Source: Blastopirellula marina (GTDB lineage: Bacteria > Planctomycetota > Planctomycetia > Pirellulales > Pirellulaceae). From it: DNA of 33,899 nt. Each line of letters starts with the position of its first letter. The first letter of the stretch is position 1. The notes beneath the pieces are model-generated. The model saw only the letters and a list, made by a program, of their open reading frames with translations, made no database searches and was not told where the DNA came from. A program made the position numbers and the translations under genes. Where the stretch lies: assembly GCF_002967715.1 (NCBI RefSeq), contig NZ_PUIA01000040.1, positions 1-33,899 on the forward strand, given 5' to 3'. Of the stretch, positions 1 to 11,084 are shown one piece after another.

Positions 1-15
1 CCCGCAGACTTCGCG

Positions 16-70
16 TCGCAGTGGCCTGCTTCCGTTCGGGCTACGCCCTCACTCCAGCAGCCCACTGCGA
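16..70. repeat. Long imperfect palindrome at the window edge
   Basis: Arms at 16-30 and 56-70 are reverse complements over 15 bases with a single mismatch. An inner GGGC-TAC-GCCC hairpin sits at 38-48. The element lies about 25 bases beyond the stop of the truncated-looking ATPase that ends at 94, so it could mark the break point of that gene. It looks like a dispersed REP-like palindrome, but only one copy is visible here, so the repeat status is inference. Confidence 0.5.
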
Positions 71-93
71 TTCCTTTTACCCAATCCGAACTC

Positions 94-1218
94 TCATAAC
101 GGTGGGCCAGGTTTTTGGGGCATTTCATAGTCTATGAACGCAGTTGGTGACTTCTTTGATACAGGTAGAATGTCAAGACACGTAACCTCGGAATTTGTAA
201 ATGCATCCCGAACCAAGTACTGCACGCGTTGATTGACAAGCTGAATCAATTCCTCTCTTGTCCAATGTAGATGAAGGTAAAGGCCTTTCATCTTTTCTTC
301 CTGCAGCCCCGATGCTCGAGTGTAGCGAAAAACTCGTTCGATCAAATCTGTGCGGAGACAAGCGACGATCTTGACCGTACGTACTTTCTGAAATTCCCGA
401 ATAGTATCAATAAGGGCACGGATTAGGTGGAATCGAATCGAATCATCGATCCAGTGCTCATCTAGTCCATCAATCACAACGTAGAATTTTTGTTGTTTGT
501 CAGTTAGGATTCCCTCTGTAAGCAAATTGAACATCTCGTTGAGATCTCGGACTTTGACTTGGTTTACAACTTCTTGCCCTCGGTGGCAGACCTCAACTTT
601 TTGTTCGTCGCTTAGCTTTCTTGCTGAACCTACACTGAAATCTATATTTGGCAAAACGCCGCTGATTGATGCTCGTAAGTCACTTTCAGTTTTTCTTGTG
701 GCTTCTTTGACTCGCTCTTCGGTCTCTTTGAAGAACGACTCTCCATGCTTTTTTAGGTAGTCAAGAGCTTCTTTCTTTCGTTTGTCACGCTTGAAGATAT
801 CTGGAAGTGATTGCCAAAACCGTTGCTGGTCGGCTCGTGAATGAATTGCATACTTCTCCCTCAAAATTTCGACGGTAAAAACATGACGCCAAAGTAACTT
901 GTAAAACAAATCGAGCTTTACGCCGAGTTCTGAGAAGAATCTGATCACATTTGAATTTGAAACGAATTCCACGGATAAATTGAATGGACTAACCGTAATG
1001 ACATGCTCTTCTGTTTCCTGTAATCGCATTAAAAGTGCGGTCTTGCCGGCACCAGTTCGTCCAATTATCAATCGCTTTGGGTTCTCGCAATCACGAAGTA
1101 CTTCTAAGTCACCCGTATCTACGAAGCACTTTTCGAGGAAAAAGGCATCTTCTTCCGCTGCAGGTGCGCCAATTGTCGCATTTTTTTTGAACCGAAACTT
1201 GTTACTTTTGCGGGGCAT
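94..1218 (-). CDS. P-loop ATPase, Sll1717-like family, probably C-terminally truncated
   Basis: The protein has 374 residues. The N-terminal segment CFVDTGDLEVLRD followed by a Walker A motif GRTGAGKT (about residues 53-60), and the later Walker B stretch FYVVIDGLDE (about 245-254), match the STAND-like ATPase family that includes cyanobacterial Sll1717. The middle, about residues 130-200, is charged and helical. Members are predicted regulatory or defence-type NTPases with no settled substrate. The last residues (DYE followed by MPQKPGPPL) do not look like a folded domain end, and from memory relatives are longer, so truncation is likely. The gene is visibly more AT-rich than its neighbours, which suggests horizontal acquisition. 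The start ATG at 1218 is the first in frame and no clear Shine-Dalgarno is seen. Confidence 0.72.
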   Translation of the reverse strand: MPRKSNKFRFKKNATIGAPAAEEDAFFLEKCFVDTGDLEVLRDCENPKRLIIGRTGAGKTALLMRLQETEEHVITVSPFNLSVEFVSNSNVIRFFSELGVKLDLFYKLLWRHVFTVEILREKYAIHSRADQQRFWQSLPDIFKRDKRKKEALDYLKKHGESFFKETEERVKEATRKTESDLRASISGVLPNIDFSVGSARKLSDEQKVEVCHRGQEVVNQVKVRDLNEMFNLLTEGILTDKQQKFYVVIDGLDEHWIDDSIRFHLIRALIDTIREFQKVRTVKIVACLRTDLIERVFRYTRASGLQEEKMKGLYLHLHWTREELIQLVNQRVQYLVRDAFTNSEVTCLDILPVSKKSPTAFIDYEMPQKPGPPL

Positions 1219-1705
1219 TTGAGTTGGGGCTTGTGTTTGTGTTCTAGCGGACCTATTTGAGGCTCACGATATACCTGGATATGTAACAGGTAAAGACAAT
1301 AGTTTGTGCGTTCTACGAGATTGATTGGATTTGTATGGTGCTTGTGACGCGGTTGCTGATTTGATAGCGGCATTATTTAGCGTAAAAGAATTGTGCGATA
1401 TCTTCCATCTTTATTAGCCTGGAAGATCAAATCGTTGCACCGAGAGCATGCCCTAAGATTGGCAGCCTGATTAACGCTATAGCGGATAATCGTTGTTTGC
1501 TCTTGGCAATCGCGTTTGCCCTTCTTTCGGAACTGGACTTTTCGTGGGCGGCCGAAAGTGAACAGATCTACCTATCGCTTCATAGTGATACTCGACAAAC
1601 TTTCCCCGAAACCCACACCCATCACCGGGGTTCGATGTAACAGGCCTCAGGCCGCACGATTGCCAAAGTCTTTCACTCACGAAGACCCTAGCTGAAGCCA
1701 ATACG
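1219..1705. other. Intergenic stretch without a recognisable gene
   Basis: About 490 bases. The first half is AT-rich like the preceding ATPase gene and the second half has the GC of the following genes. I see a hairpin at 1400-1427 (ATCTTCCA / TGGAAGAT, 12-base loop) and a GGCCT-C-AGGCC mini-palindrome near 1642. No T-run follows either, so they are not convincing terminators. A 74-codon minus-strand frame across 1477-1701 has no ribosome site or recognisable product. Confidence 0.4.
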
Positions 1706-3088
1706 ATGCGACTTCTCTTCTCGGTTTGCCTGCTTGTCTTGCTCCCTGCGCTTGTTCGTGCCGAGGGGCAGGTTACCGATGACCAACTGCGGGCTTCGAT
1801 TCAGAAGGCCTTGCCGCTGATTGAAACGACCTCGAAGGTTACTCTTCAAGAGCGGGCTTGCTATACGTGTCATCATGGGGGCGTGACCACGGTGGCGATC
1901 GAAGCAGCCCGGGTGCGTGGGTTTGAGGTCGATCGGCAGAACTTGCTGAAGCAGATGGAGCGGGCACAAACAAATCTAACGCGGGCGATTGGCCGGGTGG
2001 GGATTGGTGGCCGCACGCCTGGTCAGGCCGATGGAATTGGTTGGCAGCTCATGACCCTTTCTGCTGGGGATTGGCCGGCAGACGAAGCGACCCATCTCGC
2101 GGTCGAGCACTTGGTTCAATACGACCACGAAAAGGACCACTGGGCCTGGGCGGGACGGCCTCGTCCGCCGACGGTTGCCAGTCCTTTCACCACCACGTGG
2201 GCCGTTGTGCGAGGGATTCTCGATTACACGACACCTGATACCGAACTAGGTGTGGCTGTCCGTGTTACCGAAGCGAAAGATTGGCTCATCCGCACACCCA
2301 GCCGCGATACCGAAGAATGTACGTCAAAGCTACGCACGCTGAAGCTTGTAGATGCGGATCAGACCGTGATTCGTGACGAAGCGGAGAAGCTGTTTCGGAT
2401 GCAGCAGGAAGATGGTGGCTGGGCGCAGCTTCCTGATGGTTCGAGCGACGCGTACGCAACCAGTACCGCGCTAATTGCCTTGCTTGAATCGGAACAGTTT
2501 AAGCGTGACGATGTGGCCGTGCAGGCCGGTCTGAGTTATCTGCTGGAGACGCAGCTCGAAGATGGTTCGTGGCACGTGAAGAAGCGAGCCCCGTTCGTGC
2601 AGCCCCACTTCGAGACCTCCTTCCCGCATGGGGAAGATCAGTTCATTTCCGCGGTCGCGACGGCGTGGTCGATTTACGCGATGGCTCAACTTCTACCGCT
2701 TCACGATTTCGATCACCAGCAGTCGTTAGCGGCGATGACCAAGGAAAATGCGGGAAGCGAAGAACGCGAGTTCTCGGCGGAGGAAGTCGCGTACTTTACA
2801 GACAAGATCGAGCCGATCCTTCAGCGGCGATGTTACCGCTGCCATTCCAATACAAAAGAGCCGAAGGGAGATCTCGCGCTCAACACGCGCGAAGAGATTT
2901 TGATCGGCGGCTATGGTGGTCCTGGTGCGGTCCCTGGCAAGCCAGCCGAGAGCATGATTTTCAGATCGCTCAATGCGCCACCTGATTCGCTCGTTCCTCA
3001 AATGCCTCCGAAGGGAGGTAAGCTGCCTGCAGAGGAAGTGGAACTGATCAAAAAGTGGATTGAGATGGACTTGCCGCACCGAAACTGA
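1706..3088 (+). CDS. Secreted multi-heme protein with alpha-toroid repeats and PSCyt1-like cytochrome c domain
   Basis: The protein has 460 residues with a signal peptide (residues 1-19, MRLLFSVCLLVLLPALVRA). A first heme-type CxxCH motif, CYTCH, lies at residues 52-56. Residues about 100-350 contain repeats of the kind found in squalene cyclase/prenyltransferase alpha-toroids (QQEDGGWAQLPDG, QLEDGSWHV). The C-terminal 100 residues, starting YFTDKIEPIL and carrying CYRCH at 376-380 plus GGYGGPG and MPPKGGKL, match the planctomycete cytochrome c (PSCyt1) domain that usually leads DUF1549/DUF1553 proteins, here without them. Two c-type hemes in the periplasm and an electron-transfer or sensing role are inferred. 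It stands alone and converges with the esterase gene that ends at 3111. Confidence 0.75.
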   Translation: MRLLFSVCLLVLLPALVRAEGQVTDDQLRASIQKALPLIETTSKVTLQERACYTCHHGGVTTVAIEAARVRGFEVDRQNLLKQMERAQTNLTRAIGRVGIGGRTPGQADGIGWQLMTLSAGDWPADEATHLAVEHLVQYDHEKDHWAWAGRPRPPTVASPFTTTWAVVRGILDYTTPDTELGVAVRVTEAKDWLIRTPSRDTEECTSKLRTLKLVDADQTVIRDEAEKLFRMQQEDGGWAQLPDGSSDAYATSTALIALLESEQFKRDDVAVQAGLSYLLETQLEDGSWHVKKRAPFVQPHFETSFPHGEDQFISAVATAWSIYAMAQLLPLHDFDHQQSLAAMTKENAGSEEREFSAEEVAYFTDKIEPILQRRCYRCHSNTKEPKGDLALNTREEILIGGYGGPGAVPGKPAESMIFRSLNAPPDSLVPQMPPKGGKLPAEEVELIKKWIEMDLPHRN

Positions 3089-3110
3089 GGTGGCGAATGA
3101 GGAGCAACCG

Positions 3111-4184
3111 TTATTGGTTCTTCAGTAGCTGAACCATGGCGGCACCCATCGCATTGCCCGCGTTCATGTAGGTCTCGGCGTTGCCTTCGTAGTGGCCGTT
3201 GGAAGCACCTCCTTGAGACAGCGGGTGAGTGTAGACGGTCGCGGTTTCCCCTTTGAACTCAGGGTGCCTGGCGGGGTTGCTGATGGCCAGTTGGGCTTCG
3301 ATGATGTCTTTCTCGGTGCCGGAAGCATCGTCCTTGTCGGTCTGCCCCAGGGTAGCGCAAACGAACTTGGCCCGTGGTGCGTCGAATTCTTGGCGAAGCT
3401 GTTTGATGAGGTTGACCAGGTTCTCTTCATATTTCTGCGAGTGGCCAGCGTTGTAGCGATCCTTGTCTCCCTGCCACCAGAAGAAGCCGGCGATCTCGTA
3501 TTCTTTGGCACCAGGATAGTACTTATCGAGTTCGCTTAGTACTTGCTTCGCTCGTGCGATGTCGCCGTCGTACTGCAGGCCGGCCTTCCAGGTGATGGGC
3601 TCCGGCTCGGTCCCTTTCTCCCAGCGAAGTGGAGACTGGCCGTATCCAGCGTAGAGATACGTCTTGCCATCTTTGGGGTCGGTGAACTCGTACGACGGGG
3701 AGCCAGGCGGAAGGAGATCCCAGCCGAGGGAGCGATTGCCGATGGCACTCTTGAGGATCAGCACAGGCTCGTCGTGGAATTGCCCCAGATGCTGGCCGAT
3801 ACCGATTTCAACACCAATCTTTCCTCCGGCAACCTTCAGCCAATCGTTCTTACGAACTTGCGTTTTGCCAGGGCCGCCACTGCCCATCACGGCCACGTTA
3901 CGAACATCGCTTCGCTGTGTCCAGTTGCCGGCGTCATCAACCAGGTACGGATACAACCCCTTACTCTTCACCGCGTGTTCGAGCGTCCCTTCCTTGTCAC
4001 CGGCGACCTTGCCCATTTCGAGCATGTTCGACTGTCCCATCAAGATGTAGACCTTCACCGGCTTGCTCATATCGGCAGGTCGCTCGTCCGGACGAGAGAG
4101 ACTTGAGTCTTCCGCAGCCAGGGCTTGCCACGTACATACGGATAGGAAGAACGCGAGAAGCGTGAGGCAAAAGCTTCGAGTCAT
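3111..4184 (-). CDS. Secreted SASA/DUF303-type carbohydrate esterase
   Basis: The protein has 357 residues from the ATG at 4184. This start is preferred over an upstream in-frame one because it gives a clean signal peptide (MTRSFCLTLLAFFLSVCTWQALA) and has an AAGGA-type ribosome site 8 bases upstream. The motif ILMGQSNM contains the SGNH nucleophile serine (about residue 52). FFWWQGDKD and the late NGHYEGNAE segment fit the sialate-O-acetylesterase/acetyl-xylan esterase (CE6-like, PF03629) fold. It probably removes acetyl groups from polysaccharides in the periplasm, consistent with planctomycete glycan degradation. It is not visibly co-transcribed with a glycosidase, so the substrate is unknown. 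Confidence 0.8.
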   Translation of the reverse strand: MTRSFCLTLLAFFLSVCTWQALAAEDSSLSRPDERPADMSKPVKVYILMGQSNMLEMGKVAGDKEGTLEHAVKSKGLYPYLVDDAGNWTQRSDVRNVAVMGSGGPGKTQVRKNDWLKVAGGKIGVEIGIGQHLGQFHDEPVLILKSAIGNRSLGWDLLPPGSPSYEFTDPKDGKTYLYAGYGQSPLRWEKGTEPEPITWKAGLQYDGDIARAKQVLSELDKYYPGAKEYEIAGFFWWQGDKDRYNAGHSQKYEENLVNLIKQLRQEFDAPRAKFVCATLGQTDKDDASGTEKDIIEAQLAISNPARHPEFKGETATVYTHPLSQGGASNGHYEGNAETYMNAGNAMGAAMVQLLKNQ

Positions 4185-4334
4185 GGTTGGTTTCCTTGAG
4201 GAGAAACGAGGGCGTAGCGGAAACCGTATTATGAACACCTGCACAACGTAGATTTAGAAAAAACGCTGAGGCGGTTCTTGATTCAGGCATTACTGCCGTT
4301 GGAATTGGTTGGAGGCCTACTAAAAATCCCACAA

Positions 4335-5447
4335 CTAGGGGCGTTGGTCCAAGTAGGGCTTCCCCTGTTTGAATGCGGATCGCATGGCTTCGCGGGTATC
4401 TTTATCGATATCTGGATTGAGCCCGATCGCCTGGTCCAGGTACTGGATTGCTTTTTCAAAATCCCCTGCGGCGGCATGCGCGGCGCTAAGGGTGTCGACG
4501 TAGGAATCGTTCTTCCAGTTGGTCAATTCGCAGGCCTTCGTCGCGTGGTGAACGGCTTGTTCTCCGTCGCGATATTCAGAACTAGGACAGGTTGCCAAGA
4601 GCCATGCAAGTTCGTTGTAGCCGTCCGCCACATTGGGGTCGAGGCGAATACTCTCGTTGAAATCTTTGATAGCCCGGTCGTATTGGCTCTTGTCGCTCCA
4701 GGCATAGCCTCGGTTGACGTAGGCAAGGCTCAGTTTCGGCTCAAGGCGGATCGCTTCGTTGTAGTCTTTAATTTCGCGGTCGTAGTCCCCTTTGTTGTGC
4801 CAGGCCAAGCCGCGATTGCAGTAAGCCTGGCTCATTTTTGGGTCTAGTTGTATGGCTTCGTTGTAATCTTCGACTGCCTTATCGTATTCCCCTTTTTCTA
4901 GCCACACATTGCCTCGGTTGTAATAGGCGAGTTTTTCTTTCGGATCGATTTGGATCGCTTCGCTGTAGTCTTCGATTGCCTTGTCATATTCCCCCTTGCT
5001 GAACCAGGCAGCGCCTCGATTGTTATAGGCCAGGCTCATCTTGGGAGCGAGACGGATCGCTTCGCCAAAGTCGGCGATAGCGGATTCGATTTCATTCAGC
5101 TTGAGCCAGACATTTCCTCGTTTGACGTAGGCCCCTGCGTTTTTCGGGTTCTCGTTCACCAGCTTTGTGAATTGCTCGATTGCTGCGCGATTCAGCGGGA
5201 CAACATGCCGCTGATGCAGCCAGCCGGTGGTATCGTCTTTCACCCACAGCCACTTGTCATTAATGGCTTTGACTTGCAAGACATCGCCAAGCGAGACCTC
5301 GCCGACCTTGGTATCTCCTGAAAGCTGAAGCGATGCATCCTCGATGACAATAACCTGGTCCCCGAGCTTGTAATCCTGGGAGATTGCTGACCCAGTAATA
5401 ATCGCAGTTCCACATAGCCCGAGCAGGCAAAATACGAGAGACTTCAT
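4335..5447 (-). CDS. Exported SH3-like plus TPR repeat protein
   Basis: The protein has 370 residues from the ATG at 5447, which has an AGGAGAA ribosome site about 9 bases upstream and opens a signal peptide (MKSLVFCLLGLCGTAIITGSA). Residues about 30-85 look like a bacterial SH3 domain (DKWLWVKDDTTGWLHQRHVV). Then follow at least six tetratricopeptide repeats with the pattern AYxNRGxAWxxKGxYDxAIxDYxEAIxLDP, and a final degenerate repeat ending EKAIQYLDQAIGLNP. TPR arrays are protein-protein scaffolds, and the SH3 part suggests attachment to the cell wall or a partner. The near-identical repeats make the DNA at 4650-5100 internally repetitive. Partner unknown. Confidence 0.8.
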   Translation of the reverse strand: MKSLVFCLLGLCGTAIITGSAISQDYKLGDQVIVIEDASLQLSGDTKVGEVSLGDVLQVKAINDKWLWVKDDTTGWLHQRHVVPLNRAAIEQFTKLVNENPKNAGAYVKRGNVWLKLNEIESAIADFGEAIRLAPKMSLAYNNRGAAWFSKGEYDKAIEDYSEAIQIDPKEKLAYYNRGNVWLEKGEYDKAVEDYNEAIQLDPKMSQAYCNRGLAWHNKGDYDREIKDYNEAIRLEPKLSLAYVNRGYAWSDKSQYDRAIKDFNESIRLDPNVADGYNELAWLLATCPSSEYRDGEQAVHHATKACELTNWKNDSYVDTLSAAHAAAGDFEKAIQYLDQAIGLNPDIDKDTREAMRSAFKQGKPYLDQRP

Positions 5448-5652
5448 GATTTGTATTCTCCTGTGAGGAGCGGGGCACGTGAACGCTACGCAAGGTTCCA
5501 TCGAGAGAGGTGGCCAGCGATAGCTGGAGACCATGTGTCAGATTCTAACCAAAACGAGAGTGATTTCACCCCCCTGGAAAACTGGGGTAAGTGCCTCGTG
5601 TGGATATGTTGCCCCGAGGCATACTGGCAAAGATGATTGCTTGACCGGCCTG

Positions 5653-6582
5653 CTAGTCGACGGCCGAGGTTGCACGTAGCTGTTCCACGTCGCGCATCGG
5701 AGGCTTGCCAAAGTGTCGTTTGTATTCTCGGCTGAAATGGGATGCGTCTTCATAGCCGACCTGAAAGCCAGCCTGGGCGGCGTCGAGGCCATCGTCGAGC
5801 ATCAATCGTCTCGCTTCCTGGAGACGCAGTTGCTTTTGGAACTGGATGGGGGTCATCGCCGTGACTGTTTTGAAGTGCACATGAAAGCCGGAGACACTCA
5901 TGTTCAGCTCTTTCGCCAGGTCTTCGATGCGGATCGGTTGATCGAAGTTGGTCCGGATCGATTCGATGGCCCGCACCATGCGATGGGCATGGCCGCCAAA
6001 GCGAGTCAGGTGACGCATACGATCACCCTGTGCACTGGTGAGCAGTCGATAGATGATCTCGCGGGTGACCAGCGGGGCAAGGACGTCGTACTCGTTTGGT
6101 TTGTCAATCAGGCGCACCAGGCGAAGCGTGGCGTCGAGTAGTTCGGCATCGAGACTGCTCACGTCGACCGCTTTCACGTTGCCGTCCCCTTTGGTCGGAA
6201 CGTGGCCAGACTCGACCATCACTGAGGTGATTACCGACGGATCGAGTTGCAGGCGAATACTAAGGTACGGCTTTTCCGGAGAGGCATCGACAATCTGGGC
6301 TGACAGGGGAACGCCCATGGTCGTGATCAGATAGTTGGCCGGATCGTATCGAAACGTCGCGTCTCCCATGGTAACCGTCTTGCTGCCTTGGGCGATCACA
6401 CACAGCGAAGGCTCGCAAACGGCGTGCGTTGGCTGCGTAGGAGCGGTAACTCGGTAGAGGTGAAGACCCGGTTGAACTTCGAGGTTGCCGTCACGAGGCA
6501 TTTGCTCGGCGATGCGATAAGAAAGCTCTTGCTGGTCGGCCAGCATTCGCGGGGATGTTGGGTTCGGGTTTGTCTTGCTCAT
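5653..6582 (-). CDS. AraC-family transcriptional regulator with AraC_N cupin domain
   Basis: The protein has 309 residues. The N-terminal half (about 20-180, HLYRVTAPTQPTHAVCEPSLCVI) matches the AraC_N type cupin found in one-component regulators. The C-terminal 100 residues carry two helix-turn-helix motifs, IEDLAKELNMSVSGFHVHFK and AAQAGFQVGYEDASHFSREYKR, the second followed by FGKPP as is standard. The gene is transcribed away from the alcohol dehydrogenase at 6802, a layout in which such regulators often control the adjacent oxidoreductase; that target is inferred. The ligand is unknown. A second in-frame ATG 12 codons in (MLADQQ) is an alternative start. Confidence 0.88.
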   Translation of the reverse strand: MSKTNPNPTSPRMLADQQELSYRIAEQMPRDGNLEVQPGLHLYRVTAPTQPTHAVCEPSLCVIAQGSKTVTMGDATFRYDPANYLITTMGVPLSAQIVDASPEKPYLSIRLQLDPSVITSVMVESGHVPTKGDGNVKAVDVSSLDAELLDATLRLVRLIDKPNEYDVLAPLVTREIIYRLLTSAQGDRMRHLTRFGGHAHRMVRAIESIRTNFDQPIRIEDLAKELNMSVSGFHVHFKTVTAMTPIQFQKQLRLQEARRLMLDDGLDAAQAGFQVGYEDASHFSREYKRHFGKPPMRDVEQLRATSAVD

Positions 6583-6742
6583 GAGCTTAATCTAGCGTGA
6601 GATCACCGGTTGTTGATCAAAAAAATAGGCCCGTTAGAGAATCCGACAACGACCCTAAAGGATCAGCATACCGGAAGTTTCGCCGGTGGCCGTAAGATAT
6701 CTTTCGTTCGACAGGCAAACGGAACAACGCAATTCAATTTGC

Positions 6743-6769
6743 TTGCATTTTGATTCTATTACCATGCAA
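6743..6769. promoter_or_regulatory. Operator-like inverted repeat between araC-type regulator and adh
   Basis: TTGCAT at 6743-6748 faces ATGCAA at 6764-6769, with a further TTGCAA at 6772-6777. It lies 30-60 bases upstream of the dehydrogenase start inside the 219-base divergent region, where a regulator or RNA polymerase would bind. A six-base palindrome can arise by chance, so this is only a candidate site. Confidence 0.25.
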
Positions 6770-6801
6770 CTTTGCAACCAGAAGAAATAGAGAACCGATC
6801 C

Positions 6802-7863
6802 ATGTATCAGACCCAAGCTTACGCTGCCGAAAGCGCGACTTCTCCCCTCGATTCGGTTACGATTCCGCGTCGCGACCCCACCGATAAGGACGTGCAGATC
6901 GAAATCCTTTTCTGCGGAGTCTGTCACTCCGACTTGCACCAGGTTCGCAACGAATGGCAAAGTGTCATGCCCACGGTTTACCCGGTGGTGCCTGGGCACG
7001 AGATTGTCGGCCGTGTTGCAAAAGTAGGCTCAGGGGTTACCAAGTTGAAGCCAGGCGATCTGGCGGCTGTCGGCTGCATGGTCGACGCGGATGGAACCTC
7101 TCCCCAATTCAAAGCCGATCAAGAGCACCTCTGCCCTTCTTGCGTGTTCACCTACAATTCGCCAGATATGTACGGCACGGCTCCCGTAACGTACGGTGGC
7201 TATAGCGACAGCATCGTTGTGAACGAGCACTTCGCATTGCGGGTACCAGAGAACCTCGATCTGGCCGGAACGGCCCCCCTGCTCTGTGCAGGAATTACGA
7301 CCTATTCCCCCATTAAGCGTTATGGCGTCGGCCCTGGGATGAAGGTTGGGATTGTCGGTCTGGGTGGGCTTGGACATATGGGGGTGAAGTTTGCCCATGC
7401 GATGGGGGCCCATACGGTCGTCTTCACCACCTCGCCAGGCAAGAAGGAAGATGCCCTGCGATTGGGAGCCGATGAGGTAATCATTTCCCGCAACGCCGAT
7501 GAAATGCAAAAGCACGTCGGCACTTTCAATTTCATCCTCGATACGGTTTCGGCCCCACACGATATCAATGTCTTGCTGGGAATGTTGGCCACCGATGGCA
7601 ATCTGACCTTGGTCGGTGCCAGCGAACAGCCGATGGAGGTCTCCGGGTTTTCGCTGCTATTTGGCCGCCGAAGCCTGTCTGGCTCGATCATCGGCGGTAT
7701 TGCGGAAACTCAGGAAATGCTCGATTTCTGTGGGGAAAAGAACATCACGGCGGATGTCGAAGTGATTCCCATTCAGAAGGTGAACGAGGCGTACGAACGT
7801 CTTTTAAAATCAGACGTTAAATATCGTTTTTGCATTGACATGGATTCGCTGAAAACGGCGTAG
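6802..7863 (+). CDS. Zinc-dependent alcohol dehydrogenase (YahK/CAD-like) lacking the structural zinc site
   Basis: The protein has 353 residues from MYQTQAYAAE. A longer frame from 6772 is less likely because family members start at this point. It is a medium-chain reductase: the catalytic zinc ligands are C41 (GVCHSD), H66-E67 (GHE) and C162 (LLCAGITTYSP), and the Rossmann motif is GLGGLGHMG (about 187-195). It resembles NADPH-dependent cinnamyl-alcohol/aldehyde reductases of the YahK group. The usual structural-zinc lobe with four cysteines is changed: the aligned positions are D97, S100, F103 and C111, so three of four ligands are gone. It is transcribed divergently from an AraC-type regulator that may induce it. 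Substrate unknown. Confidence 0.88.
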   Translation: MYQTQAYAAESATSPLDSVTIPRRDPTDKDVQIEILFCGVCHSDLHQVRNEWQSVMPTVYPVVPGHEIVGRVAKVGSGVTKLKPGDLAAVGCMVDADGTSPQFKADQEHLCPSCVFTYNSPDMYGTAPVTYGGYSDSIVVNEHFALRVPENLDLAGTAPLLCAGITTYSPIKRYGVGPGMKVGIVGLGGLGHMGVKFAHAMGAHTVVFTTSPGKKEDALRLGADEVIISRNADEMQKHVGTFNFILDTVSAPHDINVLLGMLATDGNLTLVGASEQPMEVSGFSLLFGRRSLSGSIIGGIAETQEMLDFCGEKNITADVEVIPIQKVNEAYERLLKSDVKYRFCIDMDSLKTA

Positions 7864-7970
7864 AACGGTCAAGTTTAACGGGACATTTAGCCGGCATACG
7901 TGTTTAACTGGGTACGTCGGTTCGTCGACTACGATCCTGAAGAAAAGCACTCTACTTGAAGAGGATAACC

Positions 7971-10381
<2,411 letters not shown>

Positions 10382-10504
10382 TGCCTGCTGTGAACCTCTT
10401 GCTTGTGACTAGGTGTCTGTAGGAAAACGAAATGAGGCAACCATTTTGAGCTGTCTCGCTAGAATAGTCCTGAATAGACAAACAAGACATAAAAGAGGAA
10501 AGCA

Positions 10505-11023
10505 ATGAGTTACGTCATGGTTGACGTGGAGTCGGATGGGCCGATTCCTGGAGATTATTCGATGATCTGTTTCGGAGCCGTGCTCGTCGAGACAGGCCTT
10601 GCTCGAACTTTCTATGGCCAGCTCAAGCCGATATCGGAGAAATGGATACCGGATGCCTTAGCCGTATCCGGCTTCTCGCGTGAGGAAACGCAGCAGTTTG
10701 ATAAGCCTGTACAAACGATGCAGGCGTTTGCCGAATGGCTGAAAGCCGAAAGTGACGGCAAACCAATGTTCATCTCCGATAACAATGGCTTCGACTGGCA
10801 GTTTATCAACTGGTATTTCCATCACTTCCTGGGCGGTAATCCCTTTGGATTCAGTTCAACAAACTTGGGTTCGCTCTACAAAGGGATGGTGCAGGACACG
10901 TTTAAGAATTTCAAGCACCTGAGGAAAACTCGGCATACGCATCGCCCTGTCGACGATGCCAAAGGTAACGCGGAGGCCTTGTTGACCATGAAGACGGAGA
11001 TGGGCTTGAAGATCCGGTTATGA
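10505..11023 (+). CDS. Stand-alone DEDDh 3'-5' exonuclease
   Basis: The protein has 172 residues with all five acidic/histidine ligands of the RNase H-fold DEDDh exonucleases: D7 and E9 (MVDVESDG), D97 (DNNGFDWQF), and H146 with D151 (THRPVDDAKGNAEA). This places it with oligoribonuclease/DnaQ/RNase T-like two-metal nucleases. The small size and lack of extra domains leave RNA or DNA specificity open. The segment PISEKWIPDALAVSGFSREE corresponds to the region that contacts the substrate end in relatives. A good ribosome site (AGAGGAAAGCA before ATG) supports the start. It stands alone, flanked by intergenic spaces of about 125 bases. Confidence 0.85.
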   Translation: MSYVMVDVESDGPIPGDYSMICFGAVLVETGLARTFYGQLKPISEKWIPDALAVSGFSREETQQFDKPVQTMQAFAEWLKAESDGKPMFISDNNGFDWQFINWYFHHFLGGNPFGFSSTNLGSLYKGMVQDTFKNFKHLRKTRHTHRPVDDAKGNAEALLTMKTEMGLKIRL

Positions 11024-11084
11024 GGCATGCTGGGATAGCCACATGGATAGTTCTGCCTGGTGATTCTATGTGAGAAGATATTTA

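Noticed and set aside
1477-1701. 74-codon minus-strand frame in the gap before the cytochrome-type gene.
   Set aside because: No start signal, no recognised motif, and it would run into the promoter region of the gene at 1706.
4650-5110. Tandem DNA repeats resembling a repeat array.
   Set aside because: The periodicity is about 102 bases and is the coding sequence of 34-residue TPR units.
10459-10465. TAGAAT as a -10 box for the exonuclease gene.
   Set aside because: No -35-like hexamer at 16-18 bases upstream.
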